From Sphaerisporangium rufum (lineage in GTDB: Bacteria > Actinomycetota > Actinomycetes > Streptosporangiales > Streptosporangiaceae), in the NCBI RefSeq assembly GCF_016863395.1, contig NZ_BOOU01000051.1:1-52768 (forward strand): a stretch of DNA of 52,768 nt, written 5' to 3'. Shown one piece after another: positions 23,956-30,710 of this stretch. The position numbers and the translations under genes were made by a program. Under the pieces are notes generated by a model. The model worked only from the letters and a program-made list of their open reading frames with translations. It did not search any database and was not told the DNA's origin. Positions within the stretch are counted from its first letter, which is position 1, and every line of letters begins with the position of its first letter.

Positions 23956-25109
23956 CAGCCGACCCGCGCCGCGCCGGACAGCAGCGCGCGGGCGATGACC
24001 ATGCGCTGCACATCGTTGGTGCCCTCGCCGATCGCCATCAGCGGGGCGTCCCGGTAGAGGCGTTCCACCACGAACTCCTGCGAGTAGCCGTAGCCGCCGT
24101 GGATCCGCATGGACTCCATGGTCGCGCGCAGCGCCACCTCCGAGGCGAAGTACTTGGCCATCGCCGCCTCGGCGTTCACCGCGCCGGCCTCCGAGCGGAC
24201 GGCGGCCCAGTAGGTGAGCAACCGGGCCGCCTGGATCTCGGTGGCCAGGTCGGCGAGCTTGAGCTGGATCGCCTGGAACTCCGAGATCGGCCGGCCGAAC
24301 GCCTGCCGGTCACGGGAGTAGTTCAGCGCCGCCTCGTAGGCGCACTGCGACACCCCGACCGCGCGGGCCGCGATGTTGAGCCGGCCCAGCTCCAGCGCGG
24401 CCAGCACCTGCTGCATGCCGCGGCCCTCCACCTCGCCGAGGAGCGCCGAGGCGGGGACGCGGACGCCGTCCAGCACCACCTCGCAGGTCTCGGTGCCCTT
24501 GTAGCCGAGCTTGGGCAGGTCGCGGCTGACGGTGAACCCGCGGTCGGCGTCCACCAGCAGCACCGACATGCCCCGGTGCGCCGGCTCGGTGACCGAGGTC
24601 TTCACCAGCACCGGCAGCGGGTCGGCGTGCCGGGCGTTGGTGATCCACGTCTTGGTGCCGTGCACGACGTACTCGTCGCCGTCCCGGACCGCGCGGGTGG
24701 TGATGCCCTGCAGATCGGTGCCCGCGCCGGGCTCGGTGAGCGCGATGCCGGTCCGCCGGGCGCCGGTGGCCAGGTCCGGCAGGTAGGCCGAGCGCTGCTC
24801 CTCGGTGCCGTACCGGGCGATCATCCAGGTGGTGAGCGAGTGCGAGCCGAGGATGCCGGCCACGCCCATCCAGCCGCGGGCGATCTCCTCGAAGACCAGG
24901 GCGAACGACACCCGGTCCAGGCCGAGGCCGCCGTACTCCTCGGGCACCGCGATGCCGAACAGGCCGAGCCGCCGGAAGCCCTCGACGATCTCCTCGGGGT
25001 CGCGGCCGGTGCGCTCCCATTCGGCGGCGACCGGGACGATCTCGTTGTCGACGAACTCGCGCAGGGTCCGCCGGAACAGCCGCTGGTCCTCGTTGAGCTC
25101 GAAATCCAC
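23952..25109 (-). CDS. Acyl-CoA dehydrogenase
   Basis: 385 aa. FAD enzyme for alpha,beta-dehydrogenation of acyl-CoA. Domain order: N-terminal helices (FELNEDQRLFRRTLREFVDN), middle beta domain (GIALTEPGAGTDLQG, VHGTKTWITNARHA), C-terminal helices (QAFGRPISEFQAIQLKLADL, RIHGGYGYSQEFVVERLYRD). The catalytic Glu is in AIGEGTNDVQRM. GTG at 25109. The neighbouring MaoC hydratase could perform the next step on the same substrate. Chain-length preference is not evident. Confidence 0.95.
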   Translation of the reverse strand: MDFELNEDQRLFRRTLREFVDNEIVPVAAEWERTGRDPEEIVEGFRRLGLFGIAVPEEYGGLGLDRVSFALVFEEIARGWMGVAGILGSHSLTTWMIARYGTEEQRSAYLPDLATGARRTGIALTEPGAGTDLQGITTRAVRDGDEYVVHGTKTWITNARHADPLPVLVKTSVTEPAHRGMSVLLVDADRGFTVSRDLPKLGYKGTETCEVVLDGVRVPASALLGEVEGRGMQQVLAALELGRLNIAARAVGVSQCAYEAALNYSRDRQAFGRPISEFQAIQLKLADLATEIQAARLLTYWAAVRSEAGAVNAEAAMAKYFASEVALRATMESMRIHGGYGYSQEFVVERLYRDAPLMAIGEGTNDVQRMVIARALLSGAARVGW

Positions 25110-25138
25110 GCGCGGGTCCCATCTGTCGGCTCTGTCGG

Positions 25139-25654
25139 CTAGTGCAGCGGGCCGGACCTGGCCTCGGGGAAGTGGTCCTTGTCCTGCGGGGCGTCCCGCT
25201 TGTAGACCATGACCGACCGGCGCCAGGACATGACCTCGTCGCCGTCCTGGTTCAGGCCACGGGTGCGGCAGGTGACGATGCCGGCGTACGGGCGGGACGC
25301 CGACTCCCGGGTGGCCAGCACCACCGACTCGGCGTACAGGGTGTCACCGATGAACACCGGGTGCGTCAGCCGGATATCCTCCCAGCCGAGGTTCATCATG
25401 GCGTTCTGGCTGACGTCGCTCACCGAGAGGCCGAGCACGATGGCCACCGACAGCCCCGAGTTGACGATGACCTTCCCGACCGGCGCCTTCGCCGCGTAGT
25501 GCGCGTTGAAGTGGTTCTGGTTGGTGTTCATCGTCAGCAGGGTGAACCAGGTGTTGTCCGCCTCGCTGATCGTCCGGCCGAGCGGGTGCCGGTAGACGTC
25601 GCCCACGACGAAGTCCTCGTAGTACCGCCCGATCCGCGGCCCGTGCACGGTCAT
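25139..25654 (-). CDS. MaoC-family acyl-CoA hydratase
   Basis: 171 aa, single hot-dog domain. YYEDFVVGDVYRHPLGRTIS and EADNTWFTLLTMNTNQNHFN hold the hydratase-like Asp/His motif region, and VNSGLSVAIVLGLSVSDVSQ follows. Similar proteins act on branched or mesaconyl-type CoA esters, so enoyl-CoA hydration is likely. The ATG at 25654 has a GGGGAGGGGG tract upstream. First gene of an operon with the acyl-CoA dehydrogenase, 29 bp apart. Confidence 0.88.
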   Translation of the reverse strand: MTVHGPRIGRYYEDFVVGDVYRHPLGRTISEADNTWFTLLTMNTNQNHFNAHYAAKAPVGKVIVNSGLSVAIVLGLSVSDVSQNAMMNLGWEDIRLTHPVFIGDTLYAESVVLATRESASRPYAGIVTCRTRGLNQDGDEVMSWRRSVMVYKRDAPQDKDHFPEARSGPLH

Positions 25655-25746
25655 CGGCCACCCCCTCCCCGGCAGAGCATAGTTCCAGTCCCCGGGAAAC
25701 GGTCGACCCCATGCGACTCCCGCGTCGGCACGGCCCCGAGCGGTGA

Positions 25747-26067
25747 TCAGCGGCCGAACCCGGTCCCGCCGATCTTCAACTCGGCGATGAACGCCCGCCA
25801 CGCGACCGCGCCGAAGGCCACCACCGGCCCATCCGGCACCTTCGAGTCCCGAACCAGCCGGAACCCGCCCGTCGCACCACCGACGGAATACTCGACGCAG
25901 CCCTCGCCGCCATTACTGAAGGCGGACTGTCGCCAGTTCAGGACCGCGTGCGGTGATGGTTCGGCCGGCCCGCCGACGGCCGCGGTCTCCACGCAGCCGT
26001 TGGCGCCTTCGCTGTACGTGCTCTTACGCCAGATGAGCGGTGATCCTTCCGGTGACCCGCGCTTCAT
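25747..26067 (-). CDS. DUF397 protein with duplicated motif
   Basis: 106 aa. Two DUF397 copies: a short first one (WRKSTYSEGANGCVETA) and a full second one (WRQSAFSNGGEGCVEYS, then LVRDSKVPDGPVVAFGAVAW). These small proteins accompany Scr1-type XRE regulators in actinobacteria and probably bind or modulate them. The ATG at 26067 has AGGACAGGGA upstream and lies 44 bases inside the end of the XRE gene, so expression should be coupled. A single DUF397 is the norm. Confidence 0.9.
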   Translation of the reverse strand: MKRGSPEGSPLIWRKSTYSEGANGCVETAAVGGPAEPSPHAVLNWRQSAFSNGGEGCVEYSVGGATGGFRLVRDSKVPDGPVVAFGAVAWRAFIAELKIGGTGFGR

Positions 26068-26944
26068 TCCCTGTCCTCGTCTCATCGGAGTCGTAGGAAT
26101 CGGCGATCCGACCGATCATGTCGAGTGATTCGTCCGAGCCGAGAGCCATCGTGCGGAGCCGATCGAACGCCATGCAGTATCGGTGTATATCCGAATCATC
26201 CTCGATGTACAGGCTGCTGGCCATGGTCTCCACGTAAACGACGTCGGCTTCACCGCTCCCCGGGAATCCCAGAATGGAGAAAGCGCCCACCGCACCCGGA
26301 TGCGCTCCGACTTCGTTCGGCAGGAGCTGAATTGCCACATTTGAGCGCTCCGCCGCGGCGAGCAGGTACTCGCACTGTTCACGCATGACCGAAGGGCCAC
26401 CGACAACACGTCTCAGCGCGGCTTCGTCGAGCACGATCCGTAGTTCCACCGGTGTCGCGCGGCGCAACAGTTCCTGCCGGGTGAGGCGGATCTCCACCCT
26501 GCGCTCGACCTCCTGCCGGGGAACCAGGGACATGAGACCGGATTCGATGATGGCGCGCGCGTAGTTTTCCGTCTGTAACAGTCCATGGACGAGCGTCTGG
26601 TCGTACCGCCTGATCTCGGAAGCGGCTGCCTCCAGACTGATGTAGGTCGCGTACTCCGTGGGAATCGAGTCGTACATGTCCCACCAGCCACGCTGGCGCG
26701 CGGTACGCGCCAGGGTGACCAGAGCAGCCCGCTTACTGTCCGGTACCGCGTAGAGATCAAGCAGGATCAGCAGATCCTTCACCCGAATACCGACGTGCGC
26801 CGTTTCCATCCTGCTCAGCTTGGATGCCGACCAACCGACCTGTTGGGCGACCTCATCACCGGTGAGGCCGGCACGTTCCCGCAGCGAACGCAACTGTCCC
26901 GCCAGCCTGCGCCGGCGAACGCTCGGCCCTTGGCGATCGAGCAC
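26024..26944 (-). CDS. Scr1/WhiJ-type XRE-family regulator
   Basis: 306 aa. The N-terminal helix-turn-helix is LRSLRERAGLTGDEVAQQVG, WSASKLSRMETAHVG. The long C-terminal DUF5753-type domain shows YDQTLVHGLLQTENYARAII, EVERRVEIRLTRQELL, ELRIVLDEAALRRVVGG and AIQLLPNEVGAHPGAVGAF. GTG at 26944 has AGGAGG 10 bases upstream; frames further upstream look non-coding. Paired with an overlapping DUF397 gene and divergent from an ATPase, the usual whiJ/abaA-like triad of actinomycetes, some of which control development or secondary metabolism. Confidence 0.92.
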   Translation of the reverse strand: MLDRQGPSVRRRRLAGQLRSLRERAGLTGDEVAQQVGWSASKLSRMETAHVGIRVKDLLILLDLYAVPDSKRAALVTLARTARQRGWWDMYDSIPTEYATYISLEAAASEIRRYDQTLVHGLLQTENYARAIIESGLMSLVPRQEVERRVEIRLTRQELLRRATPVELRIVLDEAALRRVVGGPSVMREQCEYLLAAAERSNVAIQLLPNEVGAHPGAVGAFSILGFPGSGEADVVYVETMASSLYIEDDSDIHRYCMAFDRLRTMALGSDESLDMIGRIADSYDSDETRTGNEARVTGRITAHLA

Positions 26945-27105
26945 GAGCCCATCACCTCCTCGAATCGCGCTCAAGTCTCGCCTACCGGCTGTCACTGCGG
27001 CTGACTCATAGTGAAGGAAGTTGGAACTGCAACTCTTGCAATTGGCTTGCGGCATCAGTTCACCCTCAGTCACCGTCCCCTCACCGAAATCAAGGGGGTG
27101 ACGTA

Positions 27106-27543
27106 GTGCCGAGCGAACGCGCGGGGATCGTCAGACTGCTCGGATGCCGGACGTCGGTGGCCCGGGCGCGGCAGTTCACCCAGGACCTGCTGGGTCGCGA
27201 TCATCCGGCCGGCGACGACGTGGTGCTGGTGGTCAGTGAACTCGTCACCAACTCGATCGTGCATTCGCGCTCGGGTACGGCGCGGGGCACGGTGACCCTG
27301 ACCATCGATGACCTGGACGGCATCGTCCGGGTGGCGGTAACCGACGACGGCTCGGCCCAGCACGCACCCCGGGCGCGGGACGACCTGTACGCCCAGGGCG
27401 GCCGAGGGCTGCGCATCGTCAACGCGCTGGCCGAGGAGTGGGGCGTCTCCCATCACGGCGCGACGGTCACCACATGGTGCCAGGTGCCGTACAAATCCGG
27501 CGAGTCGCCGGCCGATCCGCCAGGCCACGCACCTCGAGGTTGA
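27106..27543 (+). CDS. RsbW-like ATP-binding (anti-sigma-type) protein
   Basis: 145 aa. HATPase_c_2 domain: VARARQFTQDLLGRDHPAGD, the N-box VVSELVTNSIVHSRSG, VAVTDDGSAQ and the G-box GGRGLRIVNALAEEWG. Such single-domain proteins are common in actinobacteria as possible anti-sigma kinases. GTG at 27106 is preceded by AGGGGG. It is the third member of the XRE/DUF397 triad, divergent across a 161-bp gap. Confidence 0.9.
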   Translation: MPSERAGIVRLLGCRTSVARARQFTQDLLGRDHPAGDDVVLVVSELVTNSIVHSRSGTARGTVTLTIDDLDGIVRVAVTDDGSAQHAPRARDDLYAQGGRGLRIVNALAEEWGVSHHGATVTTWCQVPYKSGESPADPPGHAPRG

Positions 27544-27640
27544 GCCGTTCCGCGCTGCGGGCTCGTCGCGGCGACCGGCTTGCGGCAGGCCCTGGACCGG
27601 GTGGCCTTCCCGGCCATACGGGCGAAGGTGGGTGACGGGG

Positions 27641-27670
27641 TTGACCGGTGGAACGGTTCGTGGCTATAAA
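27641..27670 (+). promoter_or_regulatory. Strong promoter of the leaderless ArsR-type gene
   Basis: TTGACC (27641-27646) and TATAAA (27665-27670) are separated by 18 bp. The GTG start at 27677 is 6 bases after the -10, so the transcript is predicted to start at or one base before the start codon. The decamer ACGGTTCGTG occurs twice, at 27653-27662 and 27670-27679. Confidence 0.7.
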
Positions 27671-27672
27671 CG

Positions 27673-27688
27673 GTTCGTGACGACGAAC
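27673..27688. promoter_or_regulatory. Inverted repeat over the ArsR gene start
   Basis: GTTCGT-GACG-ACGAAC is a perfect 6-bp inverted repeat over the predicted +1 and first codons. It is a likely autoregulatory operator; the assignment rests on position only. Confidence 0.5.
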
Positions 27689-28021
27689 GCTTCGTTGGTA
27701 CTCGACGCGCTCGGCGACCCGAGCCGGCGGCTGATCGTGGAGCGGCTGGCCGCCGGGCCGATGCCGGTCGGGGTGCTGGCCGCCGCCCTCCCGCTGAGCC
27801 GCCCGGCGACCAGCCAGCACCTGAAGGTGCTCAAGGACGCCGGGCTGGTGCGGGTGGAGGCCGAGGGAACCCGGCGGCTGTACCGCCTGGACCCCGCCGG
27901 ACTCGACGCCGTCCGCCGCTACTTCGACCGCTTCTGGCGGCAGGCCCTGGACGGGTTCGCCGCCGCGGTCGAGGAGTCCGAACCGCCGGCCCGGCCGGCG
28001 AGCACAGAGGAGAGATCATGA
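27677..28021 (+). CDS. ArsR-family winged-helix regulator
   Basis: 114 aa. LDALGDPSRRLIVERLAAGP, then LPLSRPATSQHLKVLKDAGL and VRVEAEGTRRLYRLDPAGLD form a classic winged helix. No metal-binding Cys cluster is seen, so it belongs to the subgroup paired with SRPBCC proteins rather than metal sensors. GTG at 27677 is chosen from the leaderless promoter geometry. The stop overlaps the downstream ATG (ATGA). Confidence 0.92.
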   Translation: MTTNASLVLDALGDPSRRLIVERLAAGPMPVGVLAAALPLSRPATSQHLKVLKDAGLVRVEAEGTRRLYRLDPAGLDAVRRYFDRFWRQALDGFAAAVEESEPPARPASTEERS

Positions 28022-28485
28022 CCCAGACCGAGGCGGCGACGAGTGTGCGCCGCAGCGTGACCGTGTCCGCCACGCCGGAGCGCGCCTTCGAGGTGTTCAC
28101 CGCCGGCATCGACCGGTGGTGGCCCCGGGACCACCACATCGGCGACGCTCCGCTGCGCGAGAGCGTGCTGGAGCCGGGAGAGGGCGGCCGCTGGTACGAG
28201 AAGGGCGAGGACGGCTCGGAGTGCGACTGGGGCCGGGTGCTGGTCTGGGAGCCGCCGCACCGGCTGGTGCTCGCCTGGCAGATCAGCGCCGACTGGGCCT
28301 ACGACCCCGAGCTGGTGACCGAGGTGCGGGTCACCTTCACCCCGCAGGACGGCGACCGCACCCGGGTCGAGCTGGAGCACGCCCACCTGGACCGGTTCGG
28401 CGCCCGCGCCGCCCAGATGGCCGCCGTGTTCGGCTCGGCCAACGGCTGGCCGGGCATGCTGGACGCCTATGCCGCGACCGTCTGA
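28018..28485 (+). CDS. SRPBCC (AHSA1-like) protein
   Basis: 155 aa. START/Bet v 1-like fold: SVTVSATPERAFEVFTAGID, WWPRDHHIG, EGGRWYEKGEDGSECDWGRV, RLVLAWQISADW and VRVTFTPQDGDRTRVELEH. The family binds hydrophobic ligands or acts as a chaperone-like factor. Coupled to the ArsR-type regulator, a very common actinobacterial pair. Ligand unknown. Confidence 0.92.
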   Translation: MTQTEAATSVRRSVTVSATPERAFEVFTAGIDRWWPRDHHIGDAPLRESVLEPGEGGRWYEKGEDGSECDWGRVLVWEPPHRLVLAWQISADWAYDPELVTEVRVTFTPQDGDRTRVELEHAHLDRFGARAAQMAAVFGSANGWPGMLDAYAATV

Positions 28486-28527
28486 CCGGACGTTCCGATA
28501 CCGGGCTCGCCGCGCCACCGGCCGGGG

Positions 28528-29193
28528 TCAGGAGGCGGCGACCGCGTCCAGGCGCCTGACGGCGGCCTCGGCGATCGGCCGGGCGATGTTCCGCAGCCGG
28601 TCGGCGTCGAGGTCGGCGACGAACTTGACCTGGATGACGACGTTGCGGGCCTGGACGTTGACCTCCACCCCGCCGTTGCCGATCACGTCGTAGGCGGTGT
28701 CGCCAAGGCCGGTGAAGACCTGGAACCGGGTGTGATGCTCGCGCAGGAAGGCGATCCCTTGGGCCAGCCGCTCCCTCGCATCATCCGCGCCCGGGTGCAG
28801 GGCGGTCGCCGGGTAGCGCTTGATGTCGACATCCAGCGAGGTGTCGCCCAACTGGTCGGCCCACCGCGCCCAGGACCAATCGTCGGTCGGCCCGGCGCCG
28901 TCCTCGGTCATCCCGCCGGTGGCCTGCAGCGGGATCCGGGTCGCCAGCCCGCGCCCGGTGCGCAGGTCGTCCACCTTGACCACCGACGTGGCGGGCACCA
29001 CCTGGACGTACTCGCCCCGGCCCTGCCAGGCGGGCAGCGCCACCTGCCAGGCCACGGACCCGAAGATCAGCACGATCAGCACCACCAGCGGTATCGCCAG
29101 GATCAGCACGATCCGCCGCCGGCGCCGCCCCCCGGGCATCGAGCCTTGGGCGCCGCCGTCCGCGATGCCGGTGCCAGTCCCCGGTGCCACCAT
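28528..29193 (-). CDS. Single-pass membrane protein of unknown function
   Basis: 221 aa. A short N-terminal Gly-rich cytoplasmic part and RRRRR lead into one membrane helix (IVLILAIPLVVLIVLIFGSV). A ~150-residue extracytoplasmic domain follows (DDLRTGRGLATRIPLQATGG, FLREHHTRFQVFTGLGDTAY, GNGGVEVNVQARNVVIQVKF). Family not recognised; a lipoprotein or sensor-like role cannot be told. ATG at 29193 has AGGGGG upstream. Convergent with the SRPBCC gene. The 29194-29390 gap shows nothing I can support. Confidence 0.75.
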   Translation of the reverse strand: MVAPGTGTGIADGGAQGSMPGGRRRRRIVLILAIPLVVLIVLIFGSVAWQVALPAWQGRGEYVQVVPATSVVKVDDLRTGRGLATRIPLQATGGMTEDGAGPTDDWSWARWADQLGDTSLDVDIKRYPATALHPGADDARERLAQGIAFLREHHTRFQVFTGLGDTAYDVIGNGGVEVNVQARNVVIQVKFVADLDADRLRNIARPIAEAAVRRLDAVAAS

Positions 29194-29390
29194 CAGCCCG
29201 TCGCCCCCTTGTGCGGGCTCCGCGCGCCGGCCGTGAACCGCCGGCGGGAAGCGCGAAACCGCCGACCATGATGGCACCGACCCGCCGCCGGAGGATCGAC
29301 AACGCCCCTCTCGCCTCAGAGGTCGACGCTCTCCCCCGGCGCCGGCCGGCGGATCGCGGAACGCGCTTCAGCACCCGGCGGAGGAACTAA

Positions 29391-29822
29391 TCAGCCATGC
29401 GTTCCGGTACGGCGCTCACGGGGCAGCGCTTGGGCATACTCGCCGAGCAGCTTCCCTACTGCCTGATGGCTGACGCCAAGCAGTACGCCGATTTCCCGCT
29501 GGGCATATCCCCGGTCCCTGAGATGGCGTGCCGTAAGACGGGTGCGGGCGGTCGCCTCCTCACGGAGACGATCGGCCTCCTGACGGATCTGGCGCGTGGC
29601 GGCCAACTCGTCCGCCAATGGTTCGTCGACCAGGACGATCTCAATGTCTTCCAGGTCGGAAGCGGCCATTTCGAAATGCAAGGCAAGCAGATCCCGAACC
29701 GTAGCCTCCGCCCTGTCCAGGCGACGAGCCTGGGTGTATGCCGGACGCCGCATTCCTGGGCCTTCGACGGTCAAGGCCCACCAACCACCGGCTTTCTGGG
29801 CCTTCACCCGAAAGGTACTCAC
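29391..29822 (-). CDS. hicB: HicB-type antitoxin with C-terminal DNA-binding domain
   Basis: 143 aa. The N-terminal HicB-like fold is FRVKAQKAGGWWALTVEGPG, TQARRLDRAEATVRDLLAL. The C-terminal helix-turn-helix is HLRDRGYAQREIGVLLGVSH, QAVGKLLGEYAQ. The antitoxin should bind HicA and repress the operon. The GTG at 29822 overlaps the hicA stop (GTGA). The double palindrome before hicA is its probable operator. Confidence 0.85.
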   Translation of the reverse strand: MSTFRVKAQKAGGWWALTVEGPGMRRPAYTQARRLDRAEATVRDLLALHFEMAASDLEDIEIVLVDEPLADELAATRQIRQEADRLREEATARTRLTARHLRDRGYAQREIGVLLGVSHQAVGKLLGEYAQALPRERRTGTHG

Positions 29823-30058
29823 TGGCCGTGCCCCTCTTCCCGCCTCGCCGTCTCGTCAAGTAACGCTTCCCAGACCCGGAGGATCCTTTTGGCGGTCAAC
29901 TCGTTGATCTCGTTGTGTCGGGGAACGATGACCGCCTCGCCTCCTACGTACCACTTGTCATGGCTCCCACCATGGACGTCGGGGGACTTGGAGAACTCGA
30001 AGCCGAACTCAAGAGCCAGTCTCGCCATCCGATCAAGAAGTTCCTTTCTCTTCACCAT
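29819..30058 (-). CDS. hicA: HicA-type toxin (mRNA interferase)
   Basis: 79 aa. MVKRKELLDRMARLALEFGF is followed by GGSHDKWYVGGEAVIVPRHN and TAKRILRVWEALL. The GSH motif carries the catalytic His of HicA, and VPRHNE is also conserved. HicA cleaves mRNA as a small dsRBD-like ribonuclease. ATG at 30058 is preferred, directly behind the operator; an in-frame ATG at 30079 lies inside it. First gene of the hicA-hicB operon. Lower GC than neighbours fits mobile toxin-antitoxin origin. Confidence 0.88.
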   Translation of the reverse strand: MVKRKELLDRMARLALEFGFEFSKSPDVHGGSHDKWYVGGEAVIVPRHNEINELTAKRILRVWEALLDETARREEGHGQ

Positions 30059-30062
30059 GCTA

Positions 30063-30100
30063 GGCAACCTGCTTGCCATATTCAAGGCAAGCAGGTTGCC
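30063..30100. promoter_or_regulatory. Double palindromic operator of hicAB
   Basis: GGCAACCTGCTTGCC (30063-30077) and GGCAAGCAGGTTGCC (30086-30100) are perfect reverse complements across an 8-bp spacer, and each is itself a GGCAA-N5-TTGCC palindrome. The pair ends 4 bases before the hicA ATG. This suits cooperative binding by two HicB dimers. As RNA it could also form a 15-bp hairpin. Confidence 0.75.
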
Positions 30101-30132
30101 GACCTGGAGCTCCGAGTTAGTTCGGGTGGCCG

Positions 30133-30495
30133 TCAGGCGGGGCCTTGGGCGGGGTGGATGGTGATGATGGTGCGGGTGCCGGCCTCATCGATGATCTCGA
30201 TGGCCTGGACGCTGCCGTGCTGGACGGTGTCGGCCATGATCTGCCGGGGGTGGTCGATGGCGTGCCGCGTCACCACCGGGTGGCGGCCGTCCTCGCCGCC
30301 CAGGCCGATGGCGAACTGGTCGTCCTTGGCGTCGTACTCCAGGTAGGCCAGCGGGACGCGCTCGGCGTCCATCTGATCGCCGATGTCGGCGCCGAGCACC
30401 TCGACGGTCATCGCCGAGCCGAGATGCTCGCGGGTCATGGTGTCGAAGAACTCCCGCCACCGCTCGCGCGGCAGTTCGGGCCGTCGCTCCTGCAT
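30133..30495 (-). CDS. DUF5335-family protein
   Basis: 120 aa. RWREFFDTMTREHLGSAMTV, YLEYDAKDDQFAIGLGG, RHPVVTRHAIDHPRQIMAD and VQAIEIIDEAGTRTIITI form a small alpha/beta protein like actinobacterial DUF5335 members. Function unknown. ATG at 30495 has GGGAG 7 bases upstream. Separated from hicA by 32 bp but read through toward it, so it may add transcription into hicAB. Confidence 0.7.
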   Translation of the reverse strand: MQERRPELPRERWREFFDTMTREHLGSAMTVEVLGADIGDQMDAERVPLAYLEYDAKDDQFAIGLGGEDGRHPVVTRHAIDHPRQIMADTVQHGSVQAIEIIDEAGTRTIITIHPAQGPA

Positions 30496-30588
30496 GTGGT
30501 TCTCCCTCTCCGGCCGCGGGTCCCCCGAGCCCGCGATCACCCGACCACGTTAACAAGATCGGCGAAGCCGGACCGTTCGGCACGCGGC

Positions 30589-30599
30589 TGAAACTTTCG
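30589..30599. promoter_or_regulatory. GAAA-N-TTTC site upstream of the GH44 gene
   Basis: TGAAACTTTCG matches 10 of 11 bases of the CGAAA-N-TTTCG palindrome described upstream of Streptomyces xylanase genes (from memory). It lies 41 bp before the possible -35. Control of the glucanase by a LacI- or ROK-type sugar repressor is an inference. Confidence 0.45.
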
Positions 30600-30639
30600 C
30601 GGGCCACCGGGGGTGATGCCGGCTCCGGCGGTGATCGTC

Positions 30640-30668
30640 TTGACTCCCGGCGGGCCGATTTCCAACGT
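30640..30668 (+). promoter_or_regulatory. Possible promoter of the GH44 gene
   Basis: TTGACT (30640-30645) is a good -35. At 17-bp spacing the -10 would be CAACGT (30663-30668), which is weak. The gene has a proper AGGAGG ribosome-binding site near 30693. Confidence 0.3.
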
Positions 30669-30710
30669 GGCACACGCGCTTTCCCCACGACAGCAGGAGG
30701 CAACCTCTCC

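Noticed and set aside
26945-27073. N-terminal extension of the XRE regulator
   Set aside because: The segment is less GC-rich, looks like the divergent promoter region, and the GTG at 26944 starts the usual LDRQGPSVRRRRL sequence behind AGGAGG.
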